Source: an uncultured Oscillibacter sp. (GTDB taxonomy: Bacteria; Bacillota; Clostridia; Oscillospirales; Oscillospiraceae). From it: a stretch of DNA of 33,312 nucleotides. The number at the start of each line of letters is the position of its first letter. The stretch's first letter is position 1. The translations under genes were made by a program, and so were the position numbers. The notes under the pieces were generated by a model, which saw nothing but the letters and a program-made list of their open reading frames with translations, had not been told where the DNA came from and did not search any database. Shown in pieces: positions 8,106 through 16,090 of this stretch. The stretch covers positions 1 through 33,312 of the forward strand of contig CABSFC010000018.1 in the NCBI GenBank assembly GCA_902476875.1. The letters run 5' to 3'.

Positions 8106-10115
8106 TCAAGCGGCGACCTTATTCTGATGTCTCTTGGAATAGATCATGCACCAAAGGACCAGGACCACACCCATGACAATGCCGATCAGGTCGAACATAT
8201 TGCCGGGCAGGATGAACATGATGGCGGCGGCAAAAAACAGGATGCGCTCCACGATGTTCAGGGTCTTGCCCATGTAACCGGCCACGCCGGCGGCCAGGAA
8301 GAAGGTGGCGCAGGCAGTCATCACACAGGAGACCGCGATCTCCGACACAGTGCCAATCAGCAGGATGGACGGGCGGTACACGAACATGAACGGCGCAATG
8401 AAAGCCGTAATGGCGAAGAAGAATGCCTTCCAGCCGGTCTTCCACGCGCTGGCGTTTGCAATGCCCGCCGCGGTGAAGGAGGCCAGGCACACGGGAGGCG
8501 TGATCTGCGCCACAACGCCGAAATAGAAAATGAACATGTTGGCCACCAGAGCCTCCACGCCCAGGCCCTGGATCGCGGAGCAGAACAGGGTGTTGGCGAT
8601 CAGGTAAGCAGCCACGGTGGGCAGGGCCATACCCAGCAGCAGGCAGCCGACAGCGGCCACCAGCAGGGCGATCAGCAGGCTGCTGTTGCCGGAAGAGGTA
8701 ATCAGCTTGGCCACCTTAACGGCGACGCCGGAGCGGACCACGATGCCGATCATGATGCCGCAGGCCGCGGTGGGGATAGCCACGTTGGAGGCCTGGCGGA
8801 CGCCCTCGATCAGAGTCTCCAGCAGCTGCTTGGCGTTCATGCGGGTGTCCTTGGCCAGCATGCAGATGATGATGGACAGCACCGTGCAGTAAATAGCCGC
8901 GCGGGGCATGGACATGCCGGCGAAGATCATGATGACCAGCAGAACAATGGGGATCAGGCGGTAGATGCGGGGCAGGATGGGCTTGCCCTCATACTTCAGG
9001 CCGCCGTCACCGGCGTGCATCTGCTTCTTCTTGGCCAGCAGGTGGACCAGGATGAACACAGCGCCGAAATAGGCCAGGGCGGGGATGATGGCGGCTGTGG
9101 CGATCTCCATGTACTTCATGCCGATCATCTCAGCCATGATGAACGCGCCGGCGCCCATGATGGGAGGCATGATCTGGCCGCCGGTGGAGGCCACGGACTC
9201 GACAGCGCCGGCCTCTTCGGGGGTGTAGCCGGCTTTCTTCATCAGGGGGATGGTCAAAACGCCGGTGGTGGACACGTTGGCGACGGCAGAGCCGGAGATC
9301 ATGCCCAGCAGGCCGGAGGAGATGACAGCCGCCTTGGCGGGGCCGCCGGCGGTCTTGTCGCTCAGCTTCATGCCGGCATCGATCAGGACGCCGCCGCCAC
9401 CGCAGTTCGAGAAGAACGCGCCGAACACCATGAAGTAGAACAGGGTGCCCATGGAGGTGGACAGGGGGGAGCCGAAAATACCGTTCTGGCCCAGCATCAG
9501 GGTCTCGCAGAACTGGCCGAAGGTCATGCCGGCAAAACGGAAGATACCGCCGATGTACTGACCGAACCAGGCATAGGCCATGAAGAAGATCAGAACGAAG
9601 AACAGCGCCAGGGAGACCACGCGGCGCACGGCCTCCATCACGACGATCAGCAGCAGCACCGCCACCGTCTTGTCCAGCGTCGTCATGGGGTCCACGCTAA
9701 GGACACGCAGGTTCAGCGCGTCGGCGTTGCTGAGGAAGTACCAGCAGACCACGAGGGTGCTGCCGATCATGAACGCGTCATAAATCCACCACAGGTTCCG
9801 CAGCTTGCTCTCTTTGTTCTTGCATTTTTCCGCCATGGGGTTGAACAGGAACACGATGACCAGCGCGAAGCACAGGTGCAGGGGGATCTGGGCCCAGGGC
9901 TGCAGGGGCTTGTACAGCTTGATGTACAGCTGGAAAACTGTCATGGCCAGCGCCAGGATGGCCAGGGCCCAATAACGCCATTTAGGCATGCTCTTCAGCA
10001 TTCTGGCGATCTTGGAGTCCTCATCGGGCTCGCTTGCCAGCGCGGCGGCCTTGGCGTCGAGATCGCTCTTGCCGGCCGCGGCGGTGTCGCCGCTCTTTTT
10101 CTTAAAAATACTCAT
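8106..10115 (-). CDS. TRAP transporter, fused permease (TAXI type)
   Basis: 669-residue inner-membrane protein with a DctQ-like part and a DctM large permease part in one chain, as is usual for TAXI-type TRAP systems. The hydrophilic N-terminus (1-50) is followed by many membrane segments. Family features include SNCGGGGVLIDAG, SGLLGMISGSAVANVSTTGVLTIPLMKK and GGQIMPPIMGAGAFIMAEM. It imports an organic acid using an ion gradient together with the binding lipoprotein encoded just upstream. AGGAGGAAG lies eight bases before the ATG. It is the last gene before the operon terminator. Confidence 0.94.
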   Translation of the reverse strand: MSIFKKKSGDTAAAGKSDLDAKAAALASEPDEDSKIARMLKSMPKWRYWALAILALAMTVFQLYIKLYKPLQPWAQIPLHLCFALVIVFLFNPMAEKCKNKESKLRNLWWIYDAFMIGSTLVVCWYFLSNADALNLRVLSVDPMTTLDKTVAVLLLIVVMEAVRRVVSLALFFVLIFFMAYAWFGQYIGGIFRFAGMTFGQFCETLMLGQNGIFGSPLSTSMGTLFYFMVFGAFFSNCGGGGVLIDAGMKLSDKTAGGPAKAAVISSGLLGMISGSAVANVSTTGVLTIPLMKKAGYTPEEAGAVESVASTGGQIMPPIMGAGAFIMAEMIGMKYMEIATAAIIPALAYFGAVFILVHLLAKKKQMHAGDGGLKYEGKPILPRIYRLIPIVLLVIMIFAGMSMPRAAIYCTVLSIIICMLAKDTRMNAKQLLETLIEGVRQASNVAIPTAACGIMIGIVVRSGVAVKVAKLITSSGNSSLLIALLVAAVGCLLLGMALPTVAAYLIANTLFCSAIQGLGVEALVANMFIFYFGVVAQITPPVCLASFTAAGIANASAWKTGWKAFFFAITAFIAPFMFVYRPSILLIGTVSEIAVSCVMTACATFFLAAGVAGYMGKTLNIVERILFFAAAIMFILPGNMFDLIGIVMGVVLVLWCMIYSKRHQNKVAA

Positions 10116-10136
10116 GAAATTTCTTCCTCCTGTAAG

Positions 10137-10165
10137 AAGGCGGACGCCGGTCCGGCGCCCGCCTT
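10137..10165 (-). promoter_or_regulatory. Intercistronic stem-loop between TRAP binding protein and permease
   Basis: A 14-base inverted repeat (10137-10150 against 10152-10165, one G-U pair) forms a very stable GC stem in the 94-base gap between the two genes, with no T run of note. Such stems often protect the upstream mRNA, giving more binding protein than permease. That role is inferred. Confidence 0.6.
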
Positions 10166-10209
10166 TCCTTTGCAGCAGAGTTCCTTCTTTTCAGTTGTTG
10201 GGGCTGGGA

Positions 10210-11286
10210 TCAGGCAATGTAGCCCATTTCGCGATAGTACTTCTCAGCGCCGGGATGCAGGGGGTTGCCGCCGATCTTCTCGGAATCCATGCAGGTCTCG
10301 ACGTCCCAGGGAGCCAGGGTATTGTAGGTGTTGACCAGGTTGTCGCGGTTCTCGCACAGGGTCTTGGTGATCTGATAGACGACGTCCTCGCTCAGAGACT
10401 CCTTGCAGAAGATGCAGTCGGGGGAGCCGGGCAGAACGATCTCGGTATCCTGGCCCTTGAAGGAGCCGGCGGGAACGGTCACGCGGGAAAAGCCCTTTTC
10501 GTTGACAAACCAGTCGATGGTGTCCTCGCCCCACTGCAGGAAGGTCACGTCGCAGGTGGTGGCGATCTCAGCCATGGTGGAAGAGCTGGAGGAGGTGTGG
10601 TCGATGTAGAAGTCGATCTTGCCGTCCTGCAGAGCGGCCTCGTTCTCAGAGCCGGACTGGTTGGTGATGGAGCCGCCCCAGCTCTCCAGGTCCTCCTGGG
10701 TCACGCCGAAGTACTCCAGCAGCAGGTAAGCGCCCTCGGCGTCCATGGAACCGACGGCGGAGCAGCCGATGCGCAGGGGCAGCTTCTGCTCAAAGATCTC
10801 CTCGATGGTGGAGACATTGTACTTCTCCAGGAAGTCGTTGGAGATGCAGTTGATGTAGCAAACAGCGTTCAGGCCGCCCATGATGGCCATGTAGCCGGTG
10901 GCGGGTTCCTTGCCCAGGGTGCCCTCCTCGCGGGCCCACTTGGCGGGAGCGCCGTTGACGAAAGCCAGGTCCACGGCGCCATCAGCGAACAGGTAGGGGG
11001 CGCCCATGCCGCCGGGGCTGGTGGGCTGAACGTCGACCAGGCCGAAGCCGCCGTCGTTTTCCAGATACTTGCTCATCTCGACGATGGTGTTGTAGGTAGC
11101 GGAACCGACAGCGTCGGAGGAGAACACCAGGGTCTCGCTGGAGAAATCGGTAGTGCCCTCAGAGGTGGCGCCGTCAGAGGCGGCAGCGCCGTCATCGGCG
11201 GGGGCAGTGTCCTCGGTCCCGCCGCCGCAGGCGACCAGAGCCAGGGACATGACAAGTGCAAGAATCAGTGCAAATACTTTTTTCAT
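10210..11286 (-). CDS. TAXI-family TRAP transporter substrate-binding lipoprotein
   Basis: 358 residues. It has a lysine-start hydrophobic signal (MKKVFALILALVMSLALVAC) with lipobox LVAC; cleavage before C20 would leave a lipid-anchored protein on the outer face of the membrane. A Ser/Asp/Thr-rich linker follows, then the binding domain with SDAVGSATYNTIVEMSKYL and QPTSPGGMGAPYLFADGAVDLAFVNG, as in the TAXI (TRAP-associated extracytoplasmic immunogenic) group. GGGAGAAG precedes the ATG at 11286; an upstream in-frame ATG lacks such a site. It lies after the PdxA-like gene and before its permease. The ligand is probably an organic or sugar acid. Confidence 0.92.
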   Translation of the reverse strand: MKKVFALILALVMSLALVACGGGTEDTAPADDGAAASDGATSEGTTDFSSETLVFSSDAVGSATYNTIVEMSKYLENDGGFGLVDVQPTSPGGMGAPYLFADGAVDLAFVNGAPAKWAREEGTLGKEPATGYMAIMGGLNAVCYINCISNDFLEKYNVSTIEEIFEQKLPLRIGCSAVGSMDAEGAYLLLEYFGVTQEDLESWGGSITNQSGSENEAALQDGKIDFYIDHTSSSSSTMAEIATTCDVTFLQWGEDTIDWFVNEKGFSRVTVPAGSFKGQDTEIVLPGSPDCIFCKESLSEDVVYQITKTLCENRDNLVNTYNTLAPWDVETCMDSEKIGGNPLHPGAEKYYREMGYIA

Positions 11287-11368
11287 GTTGCTTCTCCCTT
11301 TCAAAATATAGGATGTTTTTATTTCTTTCCCGGCTGCTGCACCGGATAAAGACGAAGTGGATGGAAAT

Positions 11369-12448
11369 TTACTGCTCGGCCTTGGCGTTGGCCATGCGAA
11401 TGCCGTAATCCATGGCGTTGACCAGGCTCAGCTCGTTGGCGTGGCCGTCGCCGGCGTGGCCGAAGCCGGTGCCGTGGTCCACGGAGGCCCGGATGATGGG
11501 CAGGCCCAGCGTCACGTTGACGCCGGCCACCGCGTCCCAGTGGCCCTCGGCCTTGTTGTACACAAAGCCCTTGACCTTCAGGGGGATATGGCCCTGGTCG
11601 TGGTACATGACGACCACGATGTCGTACCAGCCGCCCAGCGCCTTGGAGAACACGGTGTCAGGCGGGGTGGGCTTCTTCTCGGGGATGATGATGCCCTCGG
11701 CCATGGCCTGGTCGATGGCGGGCTGGATCTCCTCGATCTCCTCCCGGCCGAACATGCCGTTCTCGCCGCAGTGGGGGTTCAGGCCGGCCACGGCGATCTT
11801 GGGTTCCTTGATGCCGATGGCCTTGCAGCCGGCGTTGGCGATGCGGATGACGTCCAGCACCCGGTCCTTCTTCACCCGGTCGCAGGCCTCCCGCAGGGAG
11901 ACGTGGGTGGAGACATGCACCACGCGCAGCTCCTCGTGGGCCAGCATCATGGTGTACTTGCTGGTGTGGGTGTAGTCGGCGTAGATCTCGGTGTGGCCGC
12001 TGTAGTGGTGGCCGGCCATGTTGATGGCCTCTTTGCTCAGGGCGTTGGTAATGGTGGCGTCCACCTCGCCGGCCATGGCCAGCTCGATGACCTTCTTCAC
12101 ATACTGGAAGGCCGCCTCGCCGCCCAGGGCGGTGGCGCCCAGGCCGAAGGGCTTGGGGCTCTCGGGGTCGCCCGGGATGTCCTCGGCCTTGACGATGCCC
12201 ATGTCGTAGACGTCGATGACGCCGTACTCGTACTTGGCTTCGCTGATGGCGTGGATGGCCCGGATCTGCATGTCGATGCCGGAGACCTTCTTGGCCACCT
12301 TGGCCGCGTACTCCATGCAGGAGACGTCGCCGATCACCACGGGGCGGCAGCGGTCATAGACGGTCTTGTCCGCCAGGGCCTTGACGGTGATCTCCGGGCC
12401 GTTGCCGAAGGGGTCGCCCATGGTGATGCCGAGAATGGGTTTGCTCAT
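11369..12448 (-). CDS. pdxA2: PdxA-family 4-phospho-sugar-acid dehydrogenase (PdxA2-like)
   Basis: 359 residues. N-terminal GITMGDPFGNGPEI is the PdxA signature, and the three metal-binding histidines appear as H182 in VSTHVSLREAC, H226 in AGLNPHCGE and H283 in VVMYHDQGHIPLK. PdxA itself acts in vitamin B6 synthesis, but paralogues next to DUF1537 kinases oxidise and decarboxylate 4-phospho-D-threonate or 4-phospho-D-erythronate to dihydroxyacetone phosphate and CO2 with NAD. The kinase gene in the same operon makes this catabolic role much more likely. AGGAGGAG lies seven bases before the ATG. Confidence 0.9.
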   Translation of the reverse strand: MSKPILGITMGDPFGNGPEITVKALADKTVYDRCRPVVIGDVSCMEYAAKVAKKVSGIDMQIRAIHAISEAKYEYGVIDVYDMGIVKAEDIPGDPESPKPFGLGATALGGEAAFQYVKKVIELAMAGEVDATITNALSKEAINMAGHHYSGHTEIYADYTHTSKYTMMLAHEELRVVHVSTHVSLREACDRVKKDRVLDVIRIANAGCKAIGIKEPKIAVAGLNPHCGENGMFGREEIEEIQPAIDQAMAEGIIIPEKKPTPPDTVFSKALGGWYDIVVVMYHDQGHIPLKVKGFVYNKAEGHWDAVAGVNVTLGLPIIRASVDHGTGFGHAGDGHANELSLVNAMDYGIRMANAKAEQ

Positions 12449-12481
12449 ATGTACTCCTCCTCAATTCGTGATGGCCTATGC

Positions 12482-13393
12482 TCAGCAGAGGCCCTTTTCC
12501 TCGTTCTCCTTCAGGACGGCCTTCAGCTCCGCCACGCCCTCGTCGCACAGGTAGTTGAAGGGCCTGCGGCAGTCGCCCACGGGATAGCCCATCAGGTTGA
12601 CAGCCTTCTTGATGATGGTGTTGGGGTTGCCGAACTTGAACACGCGCTGGATGGAAGTGATGGCGTCCTGGGCCTCCTGGGCCTTCTCCAGGTCGCCGGC
12701 CACGAAGTAATCGTAGATGGAGGCGATGGTCTTGGGGTACAGGTTGGCGCGGCCGGCCACGCCGCCGGCGCCGCCCTCTTTCAGGCAGGTCAGGATGGAG
12801 CCGTCGTTTCCGGCCAGCACGGCGAAGTCCTTGCCGATGTCCCGGGTCTCCCGGATATAGGCCTTCAGGTTCTCGATGTCGCCGCTGGAGTCCTTGGCGC
12901 CCATGATGACGTCCACGTCCTTGGCCAGCTTCGCCACGGTCTCGGGCAGCAGCTTGTTGCCGGTGCGGGCGGGGATGTTGTACAGCACGATGGGGATGTT
13001 CACATGCTTGGCCACCTCGCAGTAGTGGTCATACAGCTCCTTCTGGCTGGCCAGGGCGAAGCTGGGGGTGATGATGGACAGCACGTCGGCGCCCATCTCC
13101 TCGGCCCGCTTGCTCATGTAGATGGTGTCCCGGGTGGAGATGCAGCCGGTGCCCGCGTACACGGGGATGCGGCCCTTCACCTGGTCGATGGTGGCCTCCA
13201 GGACCTCCTCCTTCTCCTTCAGGCTGAGGATATAGCCCTCGCCGTTGGTGCCGAAGGGGAAGATGCCGTGGACGCCGCCGGCGATCTGCCGCTCGATCTG
13301 GTTGCGCAGCTCGGGGATGTTGACGCTCTCGTCGTCAGGGTTCATGGGGGTGATGACAGGGGGGATGATGCCCTTGATCGCAACGTTCTTCAT
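12482..13393 (-). CDS. DapA-family aldolase/lyase (dihydrodipicolinate synthase superfamily)
   Basis: 303 residues, one (beta/alpha)8 barrel of the class I pyruvate-type aldolase family. Motif GTNGE (48-52), tyrosine Y138 in LYNIPARTG and the Schiff-base lysine K167 in MGAKDSSGD are all present, so the enzyme should be active. Relatives include DapA, N-acetylneuraminate lyase and 2-keto-3-deoxy-sugar-acid aldolases. In this catabolic operon a sugar-acid aldolase or dehydratase fits better than lysine synthesis. AAGGAGAG lies before the ATG at 13393. It lies between the alcohol dehydrogenase and the PdxA-like gene. Confidence 0.9.
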   Translation of the reverse strand: MKNVAIKGIIPPVITPMNPDDESVNIPELRNQIERQIAGGVHGIFPFGTNGEGYILSLKEKEEVLEATIDQVKGRIPVYAGTGCISTRDTIYMSKRAEEMGADVLSIITPSFALASQKELYDHYCEVAKHVNIPIVLYNIPARTGNKLLPETVAKLAKDVDVIMGAKDSSGDIENLKAYIRETRDIGKDFAVLAGNDGSILTCLKEGGAGGVAGRANLYPKTIASIYDYFVAGDLEKAQEAQDAITSIQRVFKFGNPNTIIKKAVNLMGYPVGDCRRPFNYLCDEGVAELKAVLKENEEKGLC

Positions 13394-13422
13394 GTTCTCT
13401 CTCCTTATCAAAATTCGGATTT

Positions 13423-14577
13423 TTACAGAACTTCCTGATAGATCCGGCGGGCGTCGTCCGGGGTGACCTCCCGCATGTTGTTCACCAGCAGGCGGGTGAC
13501 CTCCATGCCGGAGGCGACCAGGTCTTCCAGATCCTCCTTGGGCACGCCGAACTCGGTCAGGCTGGTGGGGATGTCCAGATGCTTCACGATGCCCTCCAGC
13601 TTGGCGATGACGGCGGCGCTCTTCTCCTCCACGGTCTTGGCATCGCCGCGGAGGCAGCGGTCATAGGCCTGGGCCAGGCGCTCCCGGCAGGCGGGTTCGT
13701 TGAACCGCATGACAGGGGCCAGCAGGATGGCGTTGGACACGCCGTGGGCGATGTGGTACTTGCCGCCCAGGGGATAGCTCAGGGCGTGGACGGCGGTGGT
13801 GCCGGAGGCGGTGATGGCCACGCCGGCGTAGAAGCTGGCGATCTGCATCTGGTTCTTGGCCTCCATGGCCTCGGGGTCGTCGCAGGCGGTCTCGATGTTG
13901 TTCAGGATCATGTCCAGGGCCTGCATGGCGAAGATGTCGCTGAAGGGGTTGGCCTTGTTGGAGGTCCAGCACTCGATGGCGTGGGCCAGGGCGTCCACGC
14001 CGGTGGCGGCGGCGATCTTCCGGGGCAGCTTCTTGATCATGACGGCGTCCAGAATGACGTAGTCGGCGATCATGTTGGTGTTGACGATGCCCACCTTCAG
14101 CTGCTTCTCAGGCACGGCCACGATGGCGTTGGGGGTGGCCTCGGAGCCGGTGCCGGCGGTGGTGGGGATCATCAGGGTGGGGATGCACTTTCTGGCCCGG
14201 CCCGGGGTGTCCAGCAGCTCCTTGATGCCGTACTCGTCGGTCATCAGGATGGAGGCGAGCTTCGCGGTGTCCATGACAGAACCGCCGCCCACGGCCATGA
14301 TGAAGTCGGCGCCGTATTCCTTGCACTGGTCCACCAGCTTCTGGGCCTCCATGTAGGTGGGCTCGGCGGGCAGGTCGTCCAGGATGGTGTACTCCACGCC
14401 GGTCTCCCGGACCTTCGCCATGGGGAACTCCAGCAGGCCCGCGCCCTCGATGCCCTTGTCGGTGAACACCGCCAGGTGCCTGACCCCTCTCTCCGCGAAG
14501 ATCTCGGGGATCCGGCCCAGGGCGTCCTCGCCGCTGAACACGGAATGGGGCATCTTCAAAACATACTTCGTCAGCAT
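13423..14577 (-). CDS. Iron-containing alcohol dehydrogenase
   Basis: 384 residues of the Fe-ADH (group III) family. It shows the NAD(P)-binding GGGSVMDTAK (97-106), PTTAGTGSEAT (138-148), and the four metal ligands expected from the family: D195 and H199 in GVDALAHAIE, H264 in AVHALSYPLGG and H278 in YHIAHGVSNAIL. It interconverts an alcohol and an aldehyde or ketone; in this operon it probably oxidises or reduces a hydroxy-acid intermediate. GGGAGGAC precedes the ATG, which overlaps the stop of the kinase gene by seven bases, so translation is coupled. Confidence 0.93.
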   Translation of the reverse strand: MLTKYVLKMPHSVFSGEDALGRIPEIFAERGVRHLAVFTDKGIEGAGLLEFPMAKVRETGVEYTILDDLPAEPTYMEAQKLVDQCKEYGADFIMAVGGGSVMDTAKLASILMTDEYGIKELLDTPGRARKCIPTLMIPTTAGTGSEATPNAIVAVPEKQLKVGIVNTNMIADYVILDAVMIKKLPRKIAAATGVDALAHAIECWTSNKANPFSDIFAMQALDMILNNIETACDDPEAMEAKNQMQIASFYAGVAITASGTTAVHALSYPLGGKYHIAHGVSNAILLAPVMRFNEPACRERLAQAYDRCLRGDAKTVEEKSAAVIAKLEGIVKHLDIPTSLTEFGVPKEDLEDLVASGMEVTRLLVNNMREVTPDDARRIYQEVL

Positions 14578-15845
14578 AATGCGTCCTCCCTCTTTTCTCC
14601 GGCCCCTACCAGGGAAGCCAGCTCGCAGAACAGCTCTGGCTCTCCGAAGCCGCCGGATTTTGAAATGATATGATAGGTTTTTCCTCGGTAAACAAACTCA
14701 GTCAGCACCGCGCCGGTGGCCACCTCGCACACGGGCGTCAGCTCCGCCACGCCCACCTGGCGCATCAGCGCCAGCAGGGTGTCGCCGCCGGTACACAGCA
14801 GCGTCGCGTCCAGGCCGCCGTCCAGCAGCCGCTGCATCAAAACGGCCAGGTTGGCGGAGATGCGCACCCGCAGGTCCGCCGTGGTCAGGCCGTGTTCCCT
14901 GGCGTAGCGCGCGGTGTCCTCGCGGCCCTCGGGGTCGTTGACATCCAGGATGCAGCGCCGGGTCCCGGCGGCCGTCGCCAGCCATGTCCGGACCGTCTCG
15001 GCGCAGGCCTCGCTCTTGGTCCACGCCTCTTCCAGCTTCTGCGCCGGGTTCAGGTGGATGTGGGCGAAGCCCCGCTCCTCCGCCACCCGCATCTGCCGCA
15101 GCGTCACCGGGTTCACGCTGCCGCAGGCCACGAAGAGGGCGGGCGCCAGCTCCGGGAACTCGGGGGCCTTGCCGTCCAGCTCCAGGATGTTGGCCAGCGC
15201 CGCGGCGAAGCCCGCGCAGCCCGCGGAGAGCCGCAGCCCCTCCGCGCCCAGCTGCAACGCGGTGCGTATCAGATCCTCGTCGCTGTCCGCGTCATAGACC
15301 TGGATGCCGCTCCGGGGTTCGGCGGACCGTTGCTCCATCCGCTCATGGAGGACCACCGGCACCGCCGACTGCTCCGCGATGATGTCCCGGATATCGGAGC
15401 GGCGCACCGGCTCGAAGGGGTCCTGGCCGAACACGCTCTCCGCCACGGGGACGCCGTCGATGTAGTGGACGCCGCCCCGGGTCACCCGGTTCATCTTCGG
15501 AAAGGCCGGCAGGAACGCCAGGCTGTCCGTTCCGGAGGCGTCCAGCACCGCCGTCAGCTCCGCGCCGATGTTGCCCCGCAGGGCGGAATCCGTCTTTTTG
15601 TATATGTAGGTGAAGCCGGCGGCCAGCGCGTCCCGCACCGCGCGGAACACCACGGCGTAGGCCGCCTTTGCCTCCAGGTGCCGGGTCTCGGCGTCCATCA
15701 CCAGGACCTGGACGTCCTCTCCGGTCCGGGTGAAATCATAGGCCGGGTCTGTCACCACGCAGGTCCGCGCCCCCCGGGCCGCGAACTGCACGCCCGTGTC
15801 CAGCGCGCCTGTAAAATCGTCCGCAAGAATCAATAGCTTAACCAC
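14571..15845 (-). CDS. Four-carbon acid sugar kinase family protein (DUF1537)
   Basis: About 424 residues. The N-terminal LLILADDFTGALDTGVQFA is the signature of the DUF1537 sugar-binding domain, YIYKKTDSALRGNIGAEL follows, and the C-terminal nucleotide-binding domain has LCTGGDTLLAL and SKSGGFGEPELF. Characterised members phosphorylate D-threonate, D-erythronate or similar acids at C4. The frame is open to 15926. The GTG at 15845 is chosen because ADDFTGA then sits at the usual distance from the start and GAGG lies six bases upstream; TTG or ATG codons further up are less likely. First gene of the operon, divergent from the PrpR-like regulator. Confidence 0.9.
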   Translation of the reverse strand: MVKLLILADDFTGALDTGVQFAARGARTCVVTDPAYDFTRTGEDVQVLVMDAETRHLEAKAAYAVVFRAVRDALAAGFTYIYKKTDSALRGNIGAELTAVLDASGTDSLAFLPAFPKMNRVTRGGVHYIDGVPVAESVFGQDPFEPVRRSDIRDIIAEQSAVPVVLHERMEQRSAEPRSGIQVYDADSDEDLIRTALQLGAEGLRLSAGCAGFAAALANILELDGKAPEFPELAPALFVACGSVNPVTLRQMRVAEERGFAHIHLNPAQKLEEAWTKSEACAETVRTWLATAAGTRRCILDVNDPEGREDTARYAREHGLTTADLRVRISANLAVLMQRLLDGGLDATLLCTGGDTLLALMRQVGVAELTPVCEVATGAVLTEFVYRGKTYHIISKSGGFGEPELFCELASLVGAGEKREDALC

Positions 15846-15865
15846 GTCACGCCTCGCAATCGTCC

Positions 15866-16015
15866 ATTTTTGAAACAATTTTGCCGGCTGCTTTATGGGC
15901 TTTGACATTTCTTTCAAAAACTTCATCTGTTTTTAATGTTCTTTGGGATCATTCTACAGTTATTTTCTCTGTTTCGCAATCTTTTTTGTAGACAAAACTG
16001 TTTATTTTTGAAACA
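15866..16015. promoter_or_regulatory. Candidate operator repeats (TGTTTCAAAAAT) around the operon promoter
   Basis: The same 12 bases, ATTTTTGAAACA on the plus strand, occur at 15866-15877 and 16004-16015, with an inverted near-copy (CTTTCAAAAAC) at 15911-15921. The copies flank the catabolic operon promoter. They are natural candidates for binding by the divergent regulator; no experiment supports this here. Confidence 0.45.
15951..15979 (-). promoter_or_regulatory. Sigma-70/A promoter for the sugar-acid operon
   Basis: On the minus strand TTGCGA and TAGAAT are separated by 17 bases. The leader to the kinase GTG is about 100 bases. I see no GG-N10-GC sigma-54 element in the region, which matters because the regulator belongs to a family that usually works with sigma-54. 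Confidence 0.65.
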
Positions 16016-16028
16016 TCTCTAGAAAACC

Positions 16029-16057
16029 TTGCGGTTTTTTTGTGCGTTTGGTATAAT
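16029..16057 (+). promoter_or_regulatory. Sigma-70/A promoter for the PrpR-like regulator
   Basis: TTGCGG and TATAAT with a 17-base spacer, about 33 bases before the ATG. The repeat copy at 16004-16015 lies just upstream of its -35 hexamer, so autoregulation is possible. Confidence 0.7.
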
Positions 16058-16090
16058 TTGTTTAAAATTTGAACGCATAGGAGAGCGCTT

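Noticed and set aside
8127..10334. 735-codon plus-strand ORF opposite the TRAP permease
   Set aside because: Gly/His/Asp/Gln-rich product with no ribosome site, an antisense artefact of a GC-rich membrane-protein gene.
12482..13393. True lysine-biosynthesis dapA or N-acetylneuraminate lyase
   Set aside because: Active-site residues are common to the whole family, and the operon is catabolic; a specific name is not justified, even with a sialidase-fold gene nearby.
11357..13438. 693-codon plus-strand ORF opposite the PdxA-like and DapA-like genes
   Set aside because: Spans two well-supported genes and the gap between them; composition is that of a shadow frame.
15846..16090. Sigma-54 (-24/-12) promoter expected for a PrpR-type regulator
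   Set aside because: No GG-N10-GC element with the usual flanks was found on either strand; sigma-70-like promoters fit instead.
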